Source: Trochalopteron elliotii
Taxonomy: Eukaryota; Chordata; Aves; Passeriformes; Leiothrichidae
Direction: 5' to 3'
Assembly (NCBI GenBank): GCA_024734555.1
Contig: JANPWX010000172.1
Location: 457,973-521,972 of the forward strand
DNA length: 64,000 nucleotides
Below are positions 59,601-64,000 of the stretch, one piece after another. Under the pieces are notes generated by a model. It saw only the letters and a list, made by a program, of their open reading frames with translations, did not search any database and was not told the origin of the DNA. The position numbers and the translations under genes are program-made. Position 1 is the stretch's first letter. Every line of letters starts with the position of its first letter.

Positions 59601-62600
59601 AGGAATGTTTTGAACAAAAAAAGTCTGGATTATACATGTGGTCCATTAATAGCATCACTCATCTGTTAAATTACTTTAACAAGTAAGCAATGAAAGTGCT
59701 TTTGCGAGATTAAATATCTATTACCAGACATCACCTAAAGACTTTACAATAATAATCACATTTTAAAATGCCTGAACTAGCTTGTAGGTATTTCCCTGAA
59801 GTCCTACTGTTCACTGTAACTATCTTCTGTATTTTCTTCTTAAATGCCCTGTAATTTAAACTCATTCCAGAACAGTTTCTCATGCCATAGCAGGAACACA
59901 AAACCTGAGAGTGTACCGATACTTCAAAAATAATTTGCTCAAAACAAACAACTGCACACTTGTCAGACACTTTTGGATATTAATATGTGTCCACAAATGA
60001 TGATTTGCTGGCCTTAATCTACAAATGGGGAGAAAAGGTAACCATGAGAGGATTTATTCACAGCATATTATTCATTCTGTTACTAATGGCCAGGAAGAGC
60101 AGTAAATTTGAATGAGGAGGGTACAAGTTGTGCTGAGAATTTTGAACAAAAGTCTTTCTGGGATTTTTCTGTTTAGTCACCTTTGATTTAAGAGTTAAAA
60201 AAAGGCAATTCCAGTCAAATCATTAATAATTTACAGTTCACAATATCCCCACTCAGACTGGCAGTGAAATGCACACCCCTTTTAAAATTTTACTCCATGT
60301 TCCAGTTTCTGCCTAAATTTGTGACAATTTTCCCTACCATTTTTGTAGAAAAAGTTTTTCTAGCGTTTGTGGCCAACAGAGAGAATAAAATGCATAGCAA
60401 TAGTTGGAAAGGAAAGGATATTGAAAGGGAAATCTTGGTTCAAAAGCCTCTGATGCTACGATTTTTTTTTTTAATTTCTCTTTTTCATGAATTTTTTATT
60501 TAATCTTTTTCTTCTACACATCAATCTAACTTCTCTTTGTTCCTCACAATTTTCCTTTATTTGGCTAAGCAATTATTACAAAGTCTGCAGTTAAACTGCA
60601 GCTAAGGAATATTTCATTTCAAAAACAATTTAAAACATTTTAAAGCTTCATTAAGACATGCAACAGAAGCAGCATGAGTCCCATGGCCTCTTGCTCTTGC
60701 AGCTCTTTGAGGGCAGCCTTAGGCAGTAATCTCACCACACCAATTGTGTGTGAGTTCCATAGGCACAAAAATAATTTAAAAAGCAGGCACTGTGCTTGTT
60801 TGTTAATAAATAATCAATTTGCACCAGCTTCTACTGAGACAGTTTCTCCCAGGCTATGAGTCCCCTCCTTCCCCCAAGTGAAATAAAGCATGGACACAGC
60901 TTCACCAGGAGCAGTTAGTACTGCTCATCCCATTCTTCCACAATGGACAAGTCCTTCTGCAAGGTACATTCAGGGTGGCTGAAGGGTAGAAAGAGCAGTA
61001 TAGAGACACTCTCACCCATGTGAAACATCCAGGGGACATTTGTTTCCAGCTGCTTACTGAAGGACCCAGCAATGCATCTACATGGGAAGTTGCAATTGTA
61101 CTGCATGTATAGGGTGATGACAGCTAACAGCAACAATGGTGTATTTGGTGGGGAAGGGAGACCTAGGGCTCAGAGACAGTAAATGATAAAATATTTAGAT
61201 GAGCAGCACATCCTATATTCCCACCTGCTAAAAAAATGGACAGGATTGCCTACTGCCTTCCATGTGCCCACTTACTTCTCTAACAGGAGAAATCCTTTCT
61301 CTCTTGAGAAGACAACTCTACAAATACCAGCTCAAGGTGATGGCACAATTAGAAATGCCAGGAGGAAAGAATGGGTTTCCTACATGGGTTTGCACACTAA
61401 ATCTGATTTTCCAATGGTTTCTTTTCTCCTTTCTTCACCCTGTTCTCAAGGCAGGCTATCAATTACTAAGGCTTAGGACAGAAATTAATACAGATCTGTA
61501 AAGAAAAAGTCATCTGTGACACACATTTAACAAATCAAGACAGGCAGTACACTTCTTGGTGTTGCCACATCAAACATCTGTACCCTCTTCTCAAACTGGA
61601 GCATTTTCTTAAACTACTCCAGTGTTATGAGGCATCAGTGGAGCAGCCTCACTTTAATAACTTGTAACATAAATATTCAAAGAGACTTAAACTAAAGGAA
61701 ATGCCTTTGTCAAACAGAGTAAAAGTTAAATTCATTTGATTAAATTTGATATATTTGAGGACAGCTCTAAAAAGCAAATATTAAAAAAGCTATCTCAGAG
61801 AATGAGCAAAGAAGGAAAAGTATGGAAACATTTAAGTGTTACAGATAGCAACACATATCTAACTACCCACACAGCAATTTATGCATTCCCATATTATTTA
61901 CCAGCCTGCCCGTGCACCAGCCAGTCTTTAGACCACCACACCTAAACCAATAGTGAATATACATTTACATTACTAACATGTCCAGTAGCTCAGGCTACAT
62001 TTAGAATACACCTATTGCCCTACTGCTAATATTAGACATACTGTCCAGCTAAGCCAGATATAATTATTCCTAATGCCTGAGTCATTAATCCCTTTATACC
62101 CACAAGAAGAGATAACTTGATGACAAATTCCAGTTTGTCCTGGTTTTCGGATCACACTACTACATCCTGAATAGATTTTGGTTTGTTACTTTGCAATGGC
62201 TACCAGCAAAAAAAAAAAAACAAAAATGAAAATACAAAAAAACAAAAGCAGAAAAATAAGCCAAACACGTCCTTCCACTTTCAGTGACAAACTGACTGCT
62301 GAGATGACAAGAACCATTCTCTTCTTCATATCAGAATTTACAGAGCAACTTTTCAGACTCTGTTCTTTCCACTCTCTGTAGCATTTCTTTTTCCATGTTT
62401 TATCCTTTCCATTATGTGCTTATTTAAATACTATGAAAAAAAGAAAACTATGCAAAACAAGGCAAAACCAGGATTTAAAACATCCAATGCATAGTGGTTT
62501 TTTCTTATAACTGCATGGCTTACAAAAGGCAAATTTCTCTCTACAGAGGAGTATAAGCATATAGACTCTATATTCCTTTCTCTGCAGGTTGTATATGTCA

Positions 62601-64000
62601 TGTACTGTTAGCTGGGGAGAGAGTACTGACAATGAAATCTTTTACACTGCAAAGAAAAACAAGTAACCTGTTTTTTTTTTGGGGGGGGAGTTGTTTTTTT
62701 TTTTTTTGAACTTATCACTATTCTGAACCCAAATCTCTTTGACTCTGCACTGTACAAATCCATTGTGAATGGCTGTGCAAGAATTACAGAAAGATTTAAG
62801 GGTTTTTCAGGCTTGTATTCCACACTAAATCGGATTATAAGAAAATATAGATAAAGCACTGGAATGCAAATCTTTTTCCACTTTATGCAAAGTAGTGATT
62901 CAGCTTTCTCCAAGAATTTGCTGGTGGAGGCCAAACCTGTATGAAGATTGAAGAAAAAACCTAACACCAACAACAAAGAGAAAAAAAATTGCCTGAATGA
63001 ACAAGCCACTGGTATTCAGTAACTCACAGGTTAAAACTACTCTTGCCACTGTAGTGGTAAGCCTTAGTCATGCTACAGAGCAGTTGTGGTTGTCACTATG
63101 TGTATGAGAGAACTAAACAGAGAATGAAAACCATGCACTGAATTAAAAATATAACACTCTGAACCCTCTTCTTTCCAAGCAGAGGAAATCACTAAGTGTC
63201 CTTCCTTTCTGCTCAACTTATCTTTCAGAAATATAACAAATAAAAAGAGGTCATGATATCATCTTCATCCTCATCATGTAAGAACTTTAGTATAATATAC
63301 TGGTCATCAGCATGAAATAGAAGTGGAGGCTACACATGCATTTTTCAAATATCAGTGCAAACTCTGAGGGATTTTTGTGCGAAAATGAAATCTCTTTGGT
63401 GCTTTGCAGGGGATATTTTTGAGAAAGACAAAGATGAAGAGAAAAACAAATGTGTTTTAGGCAACATAGAACAAATTCTAAAACCCTTTAGCTACGACAT
63501 TTCCCATTTGTGACTATGGCAAAGATGATAAGATGACCATATGGTCAGCACCTGACATCCCCTTATGTTAATACACTTACCAGTATTAGCCAGAATTACA
63601 AAATTAATAATCATCAACAACTCCGCTCTCATTTACATTCAGTGCATCATCCCTACCTTGCAGGGCCAGACTCTCTTCGGTAACATGTTGGGAGGCTCAT
63701 CCCCCAAAATATATTTGGAAAGAAAAAGTCGGCAGCTAGACCAGCTGAATCCTTTGGAATTTGTATCCTCCTAGGACTGAAAAGCTGGGATCAATAACAC
63801 TAATGCACTTTCTGACCTCATAGCCCATATTGGAAATAATTTTTTAAAAAGAAAATATTCACTGATGGGGTTAGCAACACCATACTGATCAGAAACAGTT
63901 ACAACATGCATCTCTCACAGTCATCAAGAAAAGCAGCCCTTTGAGATGGGGTTACAGCTGGGCAAACAGACAGATGAGCCCTGTGCCTGAGTAAAATGGA
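56681..64000 (-). other. RAPGEF5: 3' part of the RAPGEF5 intron upstream of exon A
   Basis: It ends with the TCTTCCTCTGCAG acceptor. At least 7320 bases lack any recognised RAPGEF5 exon; the preceding family segment (ending near ...VQDKET before TLLDDFLL) was looked for on the minus strand and not found. Only homopolymer and A-rich runs are notable (57826-57840, 62209-62220, 62671-62707). Confidence 0.65.
62671..62707. repeat. Adjacent homopolymer runs T10, G8, T14
   Basis: Ten T are followed by eight G, then AGTTG and a further long T run. Homopolymer runs like this are prone to sequencing or assembly length errors. Confidence 0.8.

Noticed and set aside
63565..63774. Plus-strand frame ending QLDQLNPLEFVSS with an AG before it, considered as an exon.
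   Set aside because: No recognised homology, and no donor or partner exon in view.
1..64000. CRISPR arrays, operons, phage or insertion-sequence structures.
   Set aside because: Searched for by eye and absent; the window is vertebrate nuclear DNA with spliced gene structure.

Overview
This window is nuclear DNA from a bird, most probably a passerine (songbird). The exons are short and separated by kilobase-scale introns. The interspersed repeats are CR1 LINE 3' ends, the dominant avian family, plus one tRNA-Ile-headed, CR1-tailed SINE of the kind described as TguSINE1 in songbirds. Nothing prokaryotic, viral or plasmid-like was seen.

One protein-coding gene is recognised: RAPGEF5 (also called GFR, MR-GEF or Repac), a guanine-nucleotide exchange factor for Rap-family GTPases. 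It lies on the minus strand. Fifteen coding exons can be placed to the base between 56680 and 23468. They join in a single open frame of 482 complete codons plus a stop, and every junction keeps phase. The protein runs from the middle of the RasGEF N-terminal domain, through a Ras-association/ubiquitin-like segment, to a complete CDC25-type RasGEF catalytic domain and the natural C-terminus. The first exons (roughly the first 97 residues, judged from the family length of about 580) and the promoter lie beyond base 64000.

Layout: 1-21.8 kb is 3' flanking, apparently non-coding DNA with one CR1 copy (4595-4970), the SINE (17912-18049), an AT microsatellite and a near-perfect 30-base palindrome (21032-21061). 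About 21.86-23.47 kb is the probable 3' UTR. From 23.47 to 56.68 kb come the RAPGEF5 exons and introns, including a second CR1 (30914-31270), a candidate hairpin (28620-28668), a weak L2/MIR-like tail (27455-27545) and an (AAAC)n microsatellite. From 56.68 kb to the end is the 3' part of a large upstream intron with no recognised exon.

The most notable observation is that the intron between 56602 and 55480 is not a GT-AG intron. It begins ATATCCTTTT and ends AC, with a CCTTAAC branch-point motif 10 bases before the end. This is the signature of a minor-spliceosome (U12-type) AT-AC intron, and only this junction gives the family sequence. Most open frames in the window are chance frames in AT-rich non-coding DNA.
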